Both the position numbers and the translations under genes were made by a program. From assembly GCA_900556465.1 (NCBI GenBank), contig USPK01000012.1:1-35535 (forward strand): a stretch of DNA of 35,535 nt, given 5' to 3'. The notes below the pieces were generated by a model. That model worked only from the letters and a program-made list of their open reading frames with translations. It was not told the DNA's origin and ran no database searches. The stretch's first letter is position 1; the number at the start of each line of letters is the position of its first letter. Below are positions 16,241 to 23,553 of this stretch, one piece after another. This DNA comes from an uncultured Prevotella sp. Lineage in GTDB: Bacteria; Bacteroidota; Bacteroidia; Bacteroidales; Bacteroidaceae.

Positions 16241-16840
16241 ATGAGAGAAAACATTCACCCCATTTTCGACCGGATGCTGAGCCGCGCGGACAAGGAACGC
16301 CTCCTGGGCCAACACGGCGTGATGCTCTGGTTCACGGGCCTGAGCGGCTCGGGCAAGAGCACGCTCGCCATCGCCCTGGAACGCGAGCTGCAGGCCCGCG
16401 GCAAGCTCTGCCGCATCCTGGACGGCGACAACATCCGCTCGGGCATCAACGCCAACCTCGGCTTCTCGGCCGAAGACCGCAAGGAGAACATCCGCCGCAT
16501 TGCCGAGGTGGGCAAGCTCTTCGTAGACACGGGCGTCATCACCCTGGCCGCCTTCATCAGCCCCACGAACGAGATGCGACAGATGGCGGAGTCCATCATC
16601 GGAGCCGAGGACTTCAAGGAAATCTACGTAAGCACGCCGCTGGCCGAATGCGAACGGCGCGACGTGAAAGGGCTCTACGCCAAAGCGCGCCGCGGCGAAA
16701 TCCGCGACTTCACGGGCATCTCGGCCCCGTTCGAGGCGCCGCTCCGCCCGGCCCTGACGCTCGATACCTCGCGCCTCAGCGTCGAGGAGTGCGTAGGGCG
16801 CCTGCTCGCACTGCTCCAGCTCGACGGCCCCGCGGAATAA
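16241..16840 (+). CDS. cysC: Adenylylsulfate (APS) kinase
   Basis: A 199-residue cytoplasmic kinase that phosphorylates APS at the 3' position to give PAPS. The P-loop GLSGSGKST (33-41), the substrate motif DGDNIRSGINANLGFS (61-76), the family's conserved serine in FISPTNEMR (S107), and the lid segment VKGLYAKARRGEI are all present. Length is normal for the stand-alone enzyme, so it is not fused to CysN as in some other bacteria. PAPS can feed either reductive assimilation or sulfotransferases; no PAPS reductase is in the window, while a sulfotransferase is. It lies 36 bp after the SLC13 gene and 42 bp before cysD. Confidence 0.96.
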   Translation: MRENIHPIFDRMLSRADKERLLGQHGVMLWFTGLSGSGKSTLAIALERELQARGKLCRILDGDNIRSGINANLGFSAEDRKENIRRIAEVGKLFVDTGVITLAAFISPTNEMRQMAESIIGAEDFKEIYVSTPLAECERRDVKGLYAKARRGEIRDFTGISAPFEAPLRPALTLDTSRLSVEECVGRLLALLQLDGPAE

Positions 16841-16882
16841 GCGGTCCGCTGCCTCTCCCTAACGACAAACCAACAACCCGAT

Positions 16883-17794
16883 ATGACAGAGAATTATAGT
16901 CTTAGCCACCTCAAGGAACTCGAGGCCGAGTCCATCTACATCATACGCGAAGTGGCCGCGGCATTCGAGAACCCCGTCATGCTCTACAGCATCGGGAAAG
17001 ACTCCAGCGTCATGGCGCGACTGGCCGAGAAGGCCTTCGCACCGGGCAAGCCGCCCTTCCCGCTGATGCACATCGACTCGAAATGGAAATTCAAGGAGAT
17101 GATACAGTTCCGCGACGCCTACGCAAAGGCCCACGGCTGGAAGCTCATCGTAGAGAGCAACATGGAAGCCTTCAAGGCCGGCGTCGGACCGTTCACCCAC
17201 GGCTCGAAAGTGCACACGGACCTGATGAAGACGCAAGCCTTGCTGCACGGACTGGAAAAGTACAAGTTCGACGCGGCCTTCGGCGGCGCGCGACGCGACG
17301 AGGAAAAGAGCCGCGCCAAAGAGCGCATCTTCTCCTTCCGCGACAGGTTCCAGCAGTGGGACCCGAAGAACCAGCGACCGGAACTATGGGACATCTACAA
17401 CACCCGCATCCACAAGGGCGAGAGCATACGCGTCTTTCCCCTGAGCAACTGGACGGAGCTCGACATCTGGCAATACATCCGCCTGGAAAACATCCCCATC
17501 GTGCCGCTCTACTTCGCCAAGGTGCGCCCCGTAGTGAACATCGACGGACAGCTTATCATGCCCGACGACGACCGGCTCCCCGAAAAATACAAGGATAAGA
17601 TAGAATACAAGAGCATACGCTTCCGCACCCTGGGCTGCTGGCCCCTGACGGGCGCCATAGAGAGCGACGCCGACACCATAGAGAAGATTGTCGAGGAGAT
17701 GATGACCACGACGAAGAGCGAGCGGACCACGCGCGTCATCGACTTCGACCAGGACGCCTCGATGGAACAGAAGAAGCGCGAGGGCTATTTCTGA
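16883..17794 (+). CDS. cysD: Sulfate adenylyltransferase subunit 2
   Basis: A 303-residue ATP pyrophosphatase-type subunit that, with CysN, makes APS from ATP and sulfate. The PP-loop SIGKDSSV lies at 36-43 and LMHIDSKWKFKEMI at 61-74. Further family blocks are GGARRDEEKSRAKERIFSFR and ELDIWQYI, and the C-terminus ends near QKKREGYF as in typical CysD proteins. Energetically unfavourable APS formation is driven by GTP hydrolysis in the partner. cysN follows after 56 bp in the same direction. Confidence 0.97.
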   Translation: MTENYSLSHLKELEAESIYIIREVAAAFENPVMLYSIGKDSSVMARLAEKAFAPGKPPFPLMHIDSKWKFKEMIQFRDAYAKAHGWKLIVESNMEAFKAGVGPFTHGSKVHTDLMKTQALLHGLEKYKFDAAFGGARRDEEKSRAKERIFSFRDRFQQWDPKNQRPELWDIYNTRIHKGESIRVFPLSNWTELDIWQYIRLENIPIVPLYFAKVRPVVNIDGQLIMPDDDRLPEKYKDKIEYKSIRFRTLGCWPLTGAIESDADTIEKIVEEMMTTTKSERTTRVIDFDQDASMEQKKREGYF

Positions 17795-17850
17795 CCCCCG
17801 CGGGCCCGTCCCGCTGCGGGCTACCCCTATATTCATTAAGACAATGCACC

Positions 17851-19344
17851 ATGGAAGGAAACAATCCCAAGAACATAGCCGGACAGCCCACGGCCGAGTC
17901 CAAGCTGTCCATTAAAGAATTTCTCGACCAAGACGAGAAGAAGGACCTCCTGCGCTTCCTCACGGCAGGGTCCGTAGACGACGGCAAATCCACCCTCATT
18001 GGCCGTCTGCTCTTCGACTCGAAAAAACTCTACGAAGACCAGCTCGCCGCCCTGGAACGCGACAGCAAACGCGTGGGCAACGCCGGCGACCACATCGACT
18101 ACGCCCTGCTCTGCGACGGACTGAAGGCCGAGCGCGAACAAGGCATCACCATCGACGTGGCCTACCGATACTTCTCCACGAACAAGCGCAAGTTCATCAT
18201 CGCCGACACGCCGGGCCACGAGCAATACACGCGCAACATGATAACCGGCGGCTCGACGGCCAACCTCGCTATCATCCTGGTCGACGCCCGTACGGGAGTC
18301 ATCACGCAGACGCGGCGCCACACGTTCCTCGTATCGCTGCTGGGCATCAAGCATATTGTCCTTGCGGTCAACAAGATGGACCTGGTCGGCTACGACGAGG
18401 CCGTTTTCAGCCGCATTAAGTCCGACTTCGAGGACTTTCTGCGCAGCCTGGCCGCCATCGATTCCCGTCTCACCGTCGACGACGTGCGTTGCATCCCCCT
18501 CTCGGCCCTTGAAGGCGACAACGTGGTGGAGCCCTCGGCCAATACGCCCTGGTACGACGGCCCCTGTCTGCTCCACTTCCTGGAGAATGTCCACATCGGC
18601 AACGACCATAACCTGACCAACTTCCGCTATCCCGTGCAGTACGTCCTGCGGCCCAACCTCGACTTCCGCGGCTTCTGCGGCAAGGTGGCCTCGGGCGTCG
18701 TCCGCCGGGGCGACGAAATCATGGCCCTGCCCTCGGGCAAGCGGTCACGCGTCAAGCGCATCGTCACCTTCGACGGCGACCTCGACTACGCCTTCCCGCC
18801 CCAGAGCGTCACGCTCCAGTTGGAGGACGAAATCGACATATCGCGCGGCGAGATGATAGTCCACCCCGACGACCTGCCCCAGGTGGGCCGCCACTTTGAA
18901 GCAACCCTCGTGTGGATGGACGAAGAGAAGATGGACACGGAAAAGAGCTTCTACCTGAAGCAGACTACCAACACGAGCCGCTGCCGTATCGACCACATCA
19001 AGTTCAAAGTCGACGTCAACACGCTCGAACGCTCCGCCACCGACGCCTTTGAGCTCAACGAAATAGGCCGTGTCGTCATCACCACGTCGAAAGAACTCTT
19101 CTTCGACGCCTATAAGGACAACAAGCCCACCGGCTCGTTCATCCTCATCGACCCCATTACCAACAACACGTCGGCCGTAGGCATGATCATCGCCCCCGTC
19201 GGGGAGCACGACCTCCACGTACAGGACAGCGTCCCGACGCTCAACCTGCCGGCCCTCGGCATAGCGCCCGAGCACTACGACGCCATTGAGCGCGCCGTGG
19301 CCGAGCTCTCGCGCCAGGGCATCGCCGTCAAGCTGGTCCGCTGA
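17851..19344 (+). CDS. cysN: Sulfate adenylyltransferase subunit 1 (GTPase)
   Basis: A 497-residue EF-Tu-like GTPase that drives APS synthesis by CysD. G1 is GSVDDGKST (40-48), G3 is DTPGHEQY (119-126), and G4 is NKMD (174-177); EF-Tu-like beta-barrel domains 2 and 3 follow. It ends without a C-terminal APS kinase domain, consistent with the separate cysC two genes upstream. It is the last gene of the operon: a long hairpin terminator built from repeat units begins 37 bp after the stop. An out-of-frame ATG lies 7 bp before the chosen start and is ignored. Confidence 0.97.
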   Translation: MEGNNPKNIAGQPTAESKLSIKEFLDQDEKKDLLRFLTAGSVDDGKSTLIGRLLFDSKKLYEDQLAALERDSKRVGNAGDHIDYALLCDGLKAEREQGITIDVAYRYFSTNKRKFIIADTPGHEQYTRNMITGGSTANLAIILVDARTGVITQTRRHTFLVSLLGIKHIVLAVNKMDLVGYDEAVFSRIKSDFEDFLRSLAAIDSRLTVDDVRCIPLSALEGDNVVEPSANTPWYDGPCLLHFLENVHIGNDHNLTNFRYPVQYVLRPNLDFRGFCGKVASGVVRRGDEIMALPSGKRSRVKRIVTFDGDLDYAFPPQSVTLQLEDEIDISRGEMIVHPDDLPQVGRHFEATLVWMDEEKMDTEKSFYLKQTTNTSRCRIDHIKFKVDVNTLERSATDAFELNEIGRVVITTSKELFFDAYKDNKPTGSFILIDPITNNTSAVGMIIAPVGEHDLHVQDSVPTLNLPALGIAPEHYDAIERAVAELSRQGIAVKLVR

Positions 19345-19380
19345 TACAGCCCCGGCCCAGCCCGACAGTTTCCCGAACTA

Positions 19381-19421
19381 CTGGCCCTATTCCCGTCGCG
19401 ACGGGGATAGGGCCAGTTTTT
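19381..19421 (+). terminator. Repeat-derived intrinsic terminator after cysN
   Basis: A 36-bp palindrome (19381-19416) has two 18-bp arms that pair fully apart from one U-G wobble, and is followed by five T (19417-19421). The arms contain one forward core (19383-19396) and one reverse core (19401-19414) of the dispersed repeat, in its CTATTCCCGT / ACGGGGATAG variant. Confidence 0.9.
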
Positions 19422-19435
19422 ACGGGGCTAAGGCC
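19383..19435. repeat. 21-bp-period intergenic repeat, site D (1 forward + 2 reverse units)
   Basis: Forward core GGCCCTATTCCCGT at 19383-19396, then CGCG, reverse core ACGGGGATAGGGCC at 19401-19414, the 7-bp spacer AGTTTTT, and reverse core ACGGGGCTAAGGCC at 19422-19435. The two reverse units keep the 21-bp period. The forward unit carries the change complementary to its partner, apart from one base, so the stem is kept. Confidence 0.9.
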
Positions 19436-19529
19436 CATAGCCGCGCCACCGCTCCGGCCCGCAACGGCCCCCGTCCGCCCGTCGCCCACAATTATGCCGC
19501 CGGGCGGCACGCATCTCCCAACTTTTTGC

Positions 19530-19537
19530 TACCTTTG
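19530..19537 (+). promoter_or_regulatory. -7 element of the glycyl-tRNA synthetase promoter
   Basis: TACCTTTG matches TAnnTTTG and lies 30 bp before the start codon at 19568. No clear TTG element is present 19-21 nt upstream. Confidence 0.6.
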
Positions 19538-19567
19538 CGCCGAAATCTATACAAACTAATCCAAGCG

Positions 19568-21118
19568 ATGGCTCAAGAAGACGTTTTCAAGAAAATCGTA
19601 TCCCACTGCAAGGAATACGGCTTCGTGTTCCCCTCAAGCGAAATCTACGACGGCCTGGCTGCCGTCTACGACTACGGACAAAACGGCGTAGAACTCAAGA
19701 ACAACATCAAGCAGTACTGGTGGCAAAGCATGACGCTCCTGCACGAGAACATCGTCGGACTGGACAGCGCCATCTTCATGCACCCTACTATCTGGAAAGC
19801 ATCGGGCCACGTCGACGCGTTCAACGACCCGCTCATCGACAACCGGGACTCTAAGAAGCGTTACCGGGCCGACGTGCTCATCGAAGACCAAATAGCCAAG
19901 TACGACGAGAAAATAAACAAGGAGGTAGAGAAAGCACGGAAACGCTTCGGCGAAGCCTTCGACGAGGCCCAGTTCCGTACGACCAACGCCCGCGTGCTTG
20001 AGCATCAGGCCAAGCGCGACGCGCTCCATGAGCGCTACGCCAAGGCCATGAACGCCATGGACCTGGCCGAGCTGAAACAAATCATACTGGACGAAGGCAT
20101 CGTCTGCCCCGTCTCCGGCACGCGCAACTGGACCGACGTACGCCAATTCAACCTCATGTTCAAGACCGAGGTGGGCTCCACCGCCGACGGCGCCTCGACC
20201 ATCTACCTCCGGCCCGAGACGGCACAGGGCATCTTCGTCAACTACCTCAACGTACAGAAGACGGGACGAATGAAGATTCCCTTCGGCATTGCCCAGATAG
20301 GCAAGGCCTTCCGCAACGAGATCGTGGCGCGGCAATTCATCTTCCGCATGCGCGAATTCGAGCAGATGGAGATGCAGTACTTCGTCAAGCCCGGGACCGA
20401 GATCGAGTGGTTCAAGCGCTGGAAGCAGACGCGCATGTCCTGGCATCTGGCGCTCGGCTTCGGCGCCGAGAACTACCGCTTCCACGACCACGAGAAGCTG
20501 GCCCACTACGCCAACGCCGCGTGCGACATCGAGTTCCGCATGCCCTTCGGTTTCAAGGAAGTGGAAGGCATCCACTCGCGCACGGACTTCGACCTCTCGC
20601 AACACGCCAAGTTCTCCGGCCGCAAGATTGAGTACTTCGACCCCGAGAGCAACGAGAGCTACACGCCCTACGTCATCGAGACCTCCATCGGCGTAGACCG
20701 CATGTTCCTGAGCGTCATGTGCCACAGCTACGAAGAGGAGAAGCTCGAAGACGGCGAAACCCGCGTCGTGCTCCGACTGCCCGCCGCCCTGGCGCCCGTC
20801 AAGCTGGCCATCCTCCCCCTCGTCAAGAAGGACGGCCTCCCCGAGAAGGCGCGCGAGATTCTGGACCACCTTAAATTCCACTTCCCCTGCAAGTACGAAG
20901 AAAAGGACTCCATCGGCAAGCGCTACCGCCGGCAAGACGCTATCGGTACGCCCTACTGCATCACGGTAGACCACGACACGCTCAAGGATAATTGCGTGAC
21001 GCTGCGCGACCGCGACACGATGAAGCAGGAGCGTGTCCCCATCGACCGCCTGCCCGAACTGCTCACCGAGAAGGTAAGCCTGACGTCGCTCCTGCGCAAG
21101 ATCGACATTGCCCGCTAA
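19568..21118 (+). CDS. glyQS: Glycyl-tRNA synthetase, single-chain (alpha2) type
   Basis: A 516-residue class II aminoacyl-tRNA synthetase charging tRNA-Gly in the cytoplasm. It has the eukaryote/archaeal-type dimeric architecture: catalytic core with an insertion (about 90-190), RPETAQGIFVNY, motif 2 region GIAQIGKAFRNEI, motif 3 region ETSIGVDRMFL, and a C-terminal anticodon-binding domain. This single-chain form is usual in Bacteroidota. The open frame begins earlier, at 19286 inside cysN, but ATG 19568 (MAQEDVFKKIVSHCKEYGF) fits both the family's N-terminus and the promoter. The FKBP gene follows after 84 bp. Confidence 0.97.
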   Translation: MAQEDVFKKIVSHCKEYGFVFPSSEIYDGLAAVYDYGQNGVELKNNIKQYWWQSMTLLHENIVGLDSAIFMHPTIWKASGHVDAFNDPLIDNRDSKKRYRADVLIEDQIAKYDEKINKEVEKARKRFGEAFDEAQFRTTNARVLEHQAKRDALHERYAKAMNAMDLAELKQIILDEGIVCPVSGTRNWTDVRQFNLMFKTEVGSTADGASTIYLRPETAQGIFVNYLNVQKTGRMKIPFGIAQIGKAFRNEIVARQFIFRMREFEQMEMQYFVKPGTEIEWFKRWKQTRMSWHLALGFGAENYRFHDHEKLAHYANAACDIEFRMPFGFKEVEGIHSRTDFDLSQHAKFSGRKIEYFDPESNESYTPYVIETSIGVDRMFLSVMCHSYEEEKLEDGETRVVLRLPAALAPVKLAILPLVKKDGLPEKAREILDHLKFHFPCKYEEKDSIGKRYRRQDAIGTPYCITVDHDTLKDNCVTLRDRDTMKQERVPIDRLPELLTEKVSLTSLLRKIDIAR

Positions 21119-21202
21119 GCCTCAACCCATCAACCTCAACCGCCCCGGACCGCCGGCCGCCGCCACGAGCGCCGCCGACCGTCCGGAGCCCATATCTCCC
21201 CT

Positions 21203-21880
21203 ATGAAGCGAATCCTTATCCCCCTCCTCCTGCTGCTCGCGATAGTCCCCCTCTTCACCGCGTGCGAGGAAAACGCCACGGACGACATGGAGTATGTCGA
21301 CTGGCAGTCGCGCAATGCGCAGTACTTCCGGGAGAAGCTCTCCCAGGCCCAGGCGGCCATCGCCGCGGCCAAGGCCGCCTACGGCGACGACTGGGAGGCC
21401 CACTGCGACTGGCGGGCCTACCGCACCTATGCCCTGACCGAGGACGCCGCCGCCACGGCGACCGACTCCATCTGCGTACAGGTGTTGCAGCGAGGCACGG
21501 GCAGCGGTTTCCCGCTCTACACCGACTCCGTACGCATCAACTACATCGGGCGCCTCATCCCCAATGCGTACAGCGAGGACGAGACGGCGCGCACGCAGGG
21601 CCGCATCTTCAGCCACTCCGGCCTGAGCCGCGACAGCGCGGACGTGTTCAACCCGAACCTCTCCCAGCCCGCGACGCTTCTGGTCAGTAACAACGTGGAG
21701 GGCTTCACTACCGCCCTCATGCGCATGCGTATAGGCGACCTCTGGCGCATCTACATCCCGCAGGAGCTGGGCTACGGGGAGACGGCCATATCCATTGTCC
21801 CCTCTTACTCCACCCTGGTCTACGACGTCCAGCTCAAGGCCTACTACCGCGCCGGCGTCATCCCCGGAACGTGGAACTAA
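21203..21880 (+). CDS. FKBP-type peptidyl-prolyl isomerase lipoprotein
   Basis: A 225-residue predicted lipoprotein: a basic N-terminus, a hydrophobic stretch, and the lipobox-like LFTAC with the lipidated cysteine at position 21. An Ala-rich helical spacer (about 35-75) precedes an FKBP domain (about 88-215) with DSVRINYIGRL, the VEGFTTALMRMRIGDLWRIYIPQELGYGE core and the final VYDVQLKAYY strand. These are the strand and flap blocks of FKBP isomerases. It should assist folding of exported proteins in the periplasm or at the outer membrane. It probably shares the glycyl-tRNA synthetase transcript and ends at a very strong terminator. Substrates are unknown. Confidence 0.88.
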   Translation: MKRILIPLLLLLAIVPLFTACEENATDDMEYVDWQSRNAQYFREKLSQAQAAIAAAKAAYGDDWEAHCDWRAYRTYALTEDAAATATDSICVQVLQRGTGSGFPLYTDSVRINYIGRLIPNAYSEDETARTQGRIFSHSGLSRDSADVFNPNLSQPATLLVSNNVEGFTTALMRMRIGDLWRIYIPQELGYGETAISIVPSYSTLVYDVQLKAYYRAGVIPGTWN

Positions 21881-21894
21881 GCGGACCGAACACT

Positions 21895-21955
21895 GCGGCG
21901 CCGGGCTTTCCCGCGGGCAATCACTGCCTCACGGGAAAGCCCGGCGCCGCTTTTT
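21895..21955 (+). terminator. Intrinsic terminator after the FKBP gene
   Basis: Arms of 19 bp at 21895-21913 and 21932-21950 are perfect complements (GCGGCGCCGGGCTTTCCCG on the left), with an 18-nt loop and five T directly after. It closes the glycyl-tRNA synthetase / FKBP unit 14 bp after the stop. Confidence 0.95.
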
Positions 21956-22006
21956 CCGCATCAGTCCCGGGCCAGGCTCCGCCCGGCCCACTCAACCGAA
22001 CTCCCG

Positions 22007-23011
22007 ATGAAAACCCGCCTTGCCTACATTGACAATCTTCGCGGCCTCTGCCTGTTCCTCATGATTCTGGGACACATGGGGCTCGCCCTGCCCGCGAAAA
22101 ACGTGGTCTACAGTTTCCACATGCCGGTCTTCTATTTCCTCGCCGGCCTCCTCTACCACGGTCCCGGCGGCTCCGTCCCGCGCTACCTGGGCCGCAAGGC
22201 GCGCGCCCTGCTCCTGCCCTACGCGCTCTACGTCCTGCTCATCTTCGTCGTCTCCCGCCACTTCGTCGGCTGGAACCCGGGCTGCTGGGTCCACCTCAAG
22301 GGCGCCTTTCTCTACGGTCTGGGCGTCCGCTACGGCGGCGGGGCGCTGTGGTTTCTCCCCGCCCTGTTCTGGACCTACGTCCTGGTCGTCGTGGCCGGGC
22401 GCCTGCGGTTGCCGGCATGGCTGGCGGCCCTCGGCTGCCTGGGCGGGGCCTACGCCGTGCTCCGCTACGACCTGCAGCCCTGGTTCGGCTTCACCTTCTC
22501 CGGCCCCTTCTTCTTCCTTTTCGGCCACCTCTATGCCAGGCCGGCCGAACGGCTCTACGCCCTTGTGCGCCCCGCCGCCTGGCGCCGCGCCCTGGCCGCG
22601 GCGGCATTTCTCGCGGCCTACGTCGCCCTCCTCTACGGGGCGGGCTTTCCCGGCCGCACCGTGTTCAACATTGCCTACATGGCCGGCAATCTGCCCATGC
22701 TCCTCTGCGCCCTGACCGCCGTGGCCGGGCTGCTCCTCCTGTTCCGCGCGTGGCGCGCCCCGTCGTGGTGGACGCGGGCCAGTGCCTACTGCTCGCGCCA
22801 TGCCTTGACGCTCATCGGCTGCCACTTCGTGCCCATCGTGCTCAGTAAGGAGCTCCACTGGTTCCCCGGCTGGGAACGCTGGCTCCGCATCCTCGCGCTC
22901 ATGGGCATAGAGGTCGTCTGGCTCGGCGCCACGACCGTCGTCGTCGGGCGCTGGCTGCCGCTGCTCGAGGGCAGGCTGCCGCGCTGGATGGCCCGGCGCC
23001 TCAGCAAGTGA
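22007..23011 (+). CDS. Acyltransferase 3 family membrane protein
   Basis: A 334-residue integral membrane protein with about ten hydrophobic helices. It belongs to the OafA/WecH-type acyltransferase 3 family, which O-acetylates or O-acylates surface glycans and lipids. The N-terminal signature is typical: YIDNLRGLCLFLMILGHM, with the conserved R12 and H23, then SFHMPVFYFLAGLLY. The acceptor cannot be told; surface polysaccharide modification fits the glycan genes further along. It stands after a terminator, and I see no clear promoter element in the 51 bp before it. Its last 11 bp overlap, tail to tail, the end of tsaE on the other strand. Confidence 0.88.
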   Translation: MKTRLAYIDNLRGLCLFLMILGHMGLALPAKNVVYSFHMPVFYFLAGLLYHGPGGSVPRYLGRKARALLLPYALYVLLIFVVSRHFVGWNPGCWVHLKGAFLYGLGVRYGGGALWFLPALFWTYVLVVVAGRLRLPAWLAALGCLGGAYAVLRYDLQPWFGFTFSGPFFFLFGHLYARPAERLYALVRPAAWRRALAAAAFLAAYVALLYGAGFPGRTVFNIAYMAGNLPMLLCALTAVAGLLLLFRAWRAPSWWTRASAYCSRHALTLIGCHFVPIVLSKELHWFPGWERWLRILALMGIEVVWLGATTVVVGRWLPLLEGRLPRWMARRLSK

Positions 23012-23414
23012 GCCTGCGCGAGCCGTCGGGCAGTTCCTCCAGCTTCACGCGGACCGTATCCTCCGGCAACAGGTCCTCGACCAGCTCGGGCCACTCCAGC
23101 AGGCACAGGGCACCGCTATAAACGTAGTCCTCAAAGCCCATGTCGTAGACCTCCTCGAGCTTACGCACGCGGTAGAAGTCGAAGTGATAGATCAGCGCGC
23201 CCGTAGTCTCCGACCGATACTCATTGACCAGCGCGAACGTGGGCGAGTTCACCACGTCCGTCACGCCCAGCTCGGCGCACAGGGCCTTAATGAACGTCGT
23301 TTTTCCCACACCCATCGGGCCGTAAAAGGCAAAGACCGTGCGGTCCGCCATATTCTCCGCAAACTTGCGGGCAGCCGGGACCATGTCCTCGACCGTCGCC
23401 ATCGTCAGTTCCAT
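23001..23414 (-). CDS. tsaE: tRNA threonylcarbamoyladenosine biosynthesis ATPase TsaE
   Basis: A 137-residue P-loop ATPase that works with TsaB and TsaD to make t6A37 on ANN-decoding tRNAs. The Walker A motif GPMGVGKTT lies at 32-40, followed by the conserved NSPTFALVNEY, the HFDFYR block and LLEWPELVED, all diagnostic of the family. Start ATG 23414 (MELTMATVEDM) gives the normal family N-terminus; an in-frame ATG at 23432 would add six residues and cannot be excluded. The gene is transcribed divergently from the GH95 gene and converges on the acyltransferase gene. Confidence 0.95.
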   Translation of the reverse strand: MELTMATVEDMVPAARKFAENMADRTVFAFYGPMGVGKTTFIKALCAELGVTDVVNSPTFALVNEYRSETTGALIYHFDFYRVRKLEEVYDMGFEDYVYSGALCLLEWPELVEDLLPEDTVRVKLEELPDGSRRLTC

Positions 23415-23444
23415 AATTCGTCTGTTTAACATTTTTATTGGGGA

Positions 23445-23452
23445 CAAAGATA
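23445..23452 (-). promoter_or_regulatory. -7 element of the tsaE promoter
   Basis: TATCTTTG on the minus strand matches TAnnTTTG and lies 30 bp before ATG 23414 (12 bp before the alternative ATG 23432). No TTG element is found at the canonical distance. Confidence 0.6.
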
Positions 23453-23495
23453 CGGATTTGCCCGCAAAGCCGGGGCCCGTTTCTCCTGAAACTCG

Positions 23496-23503
23496 TACCT
23501 TTG
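23496..23503 (+). promoter_or_regulatory. -7 element of the GH95 gene promoter
   Basis: TACCTTTG matches TAnnTTTG and lies 50 bp before the GH95 start. It is divergent from the tsaE element, 43 bp away. Confidence 0.6.
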
Positions 23504-23553
23504 CTACTCGGGTTGCGCCATAGTGGCGTCCCGTTTTTCTAAAATCCACCTTT

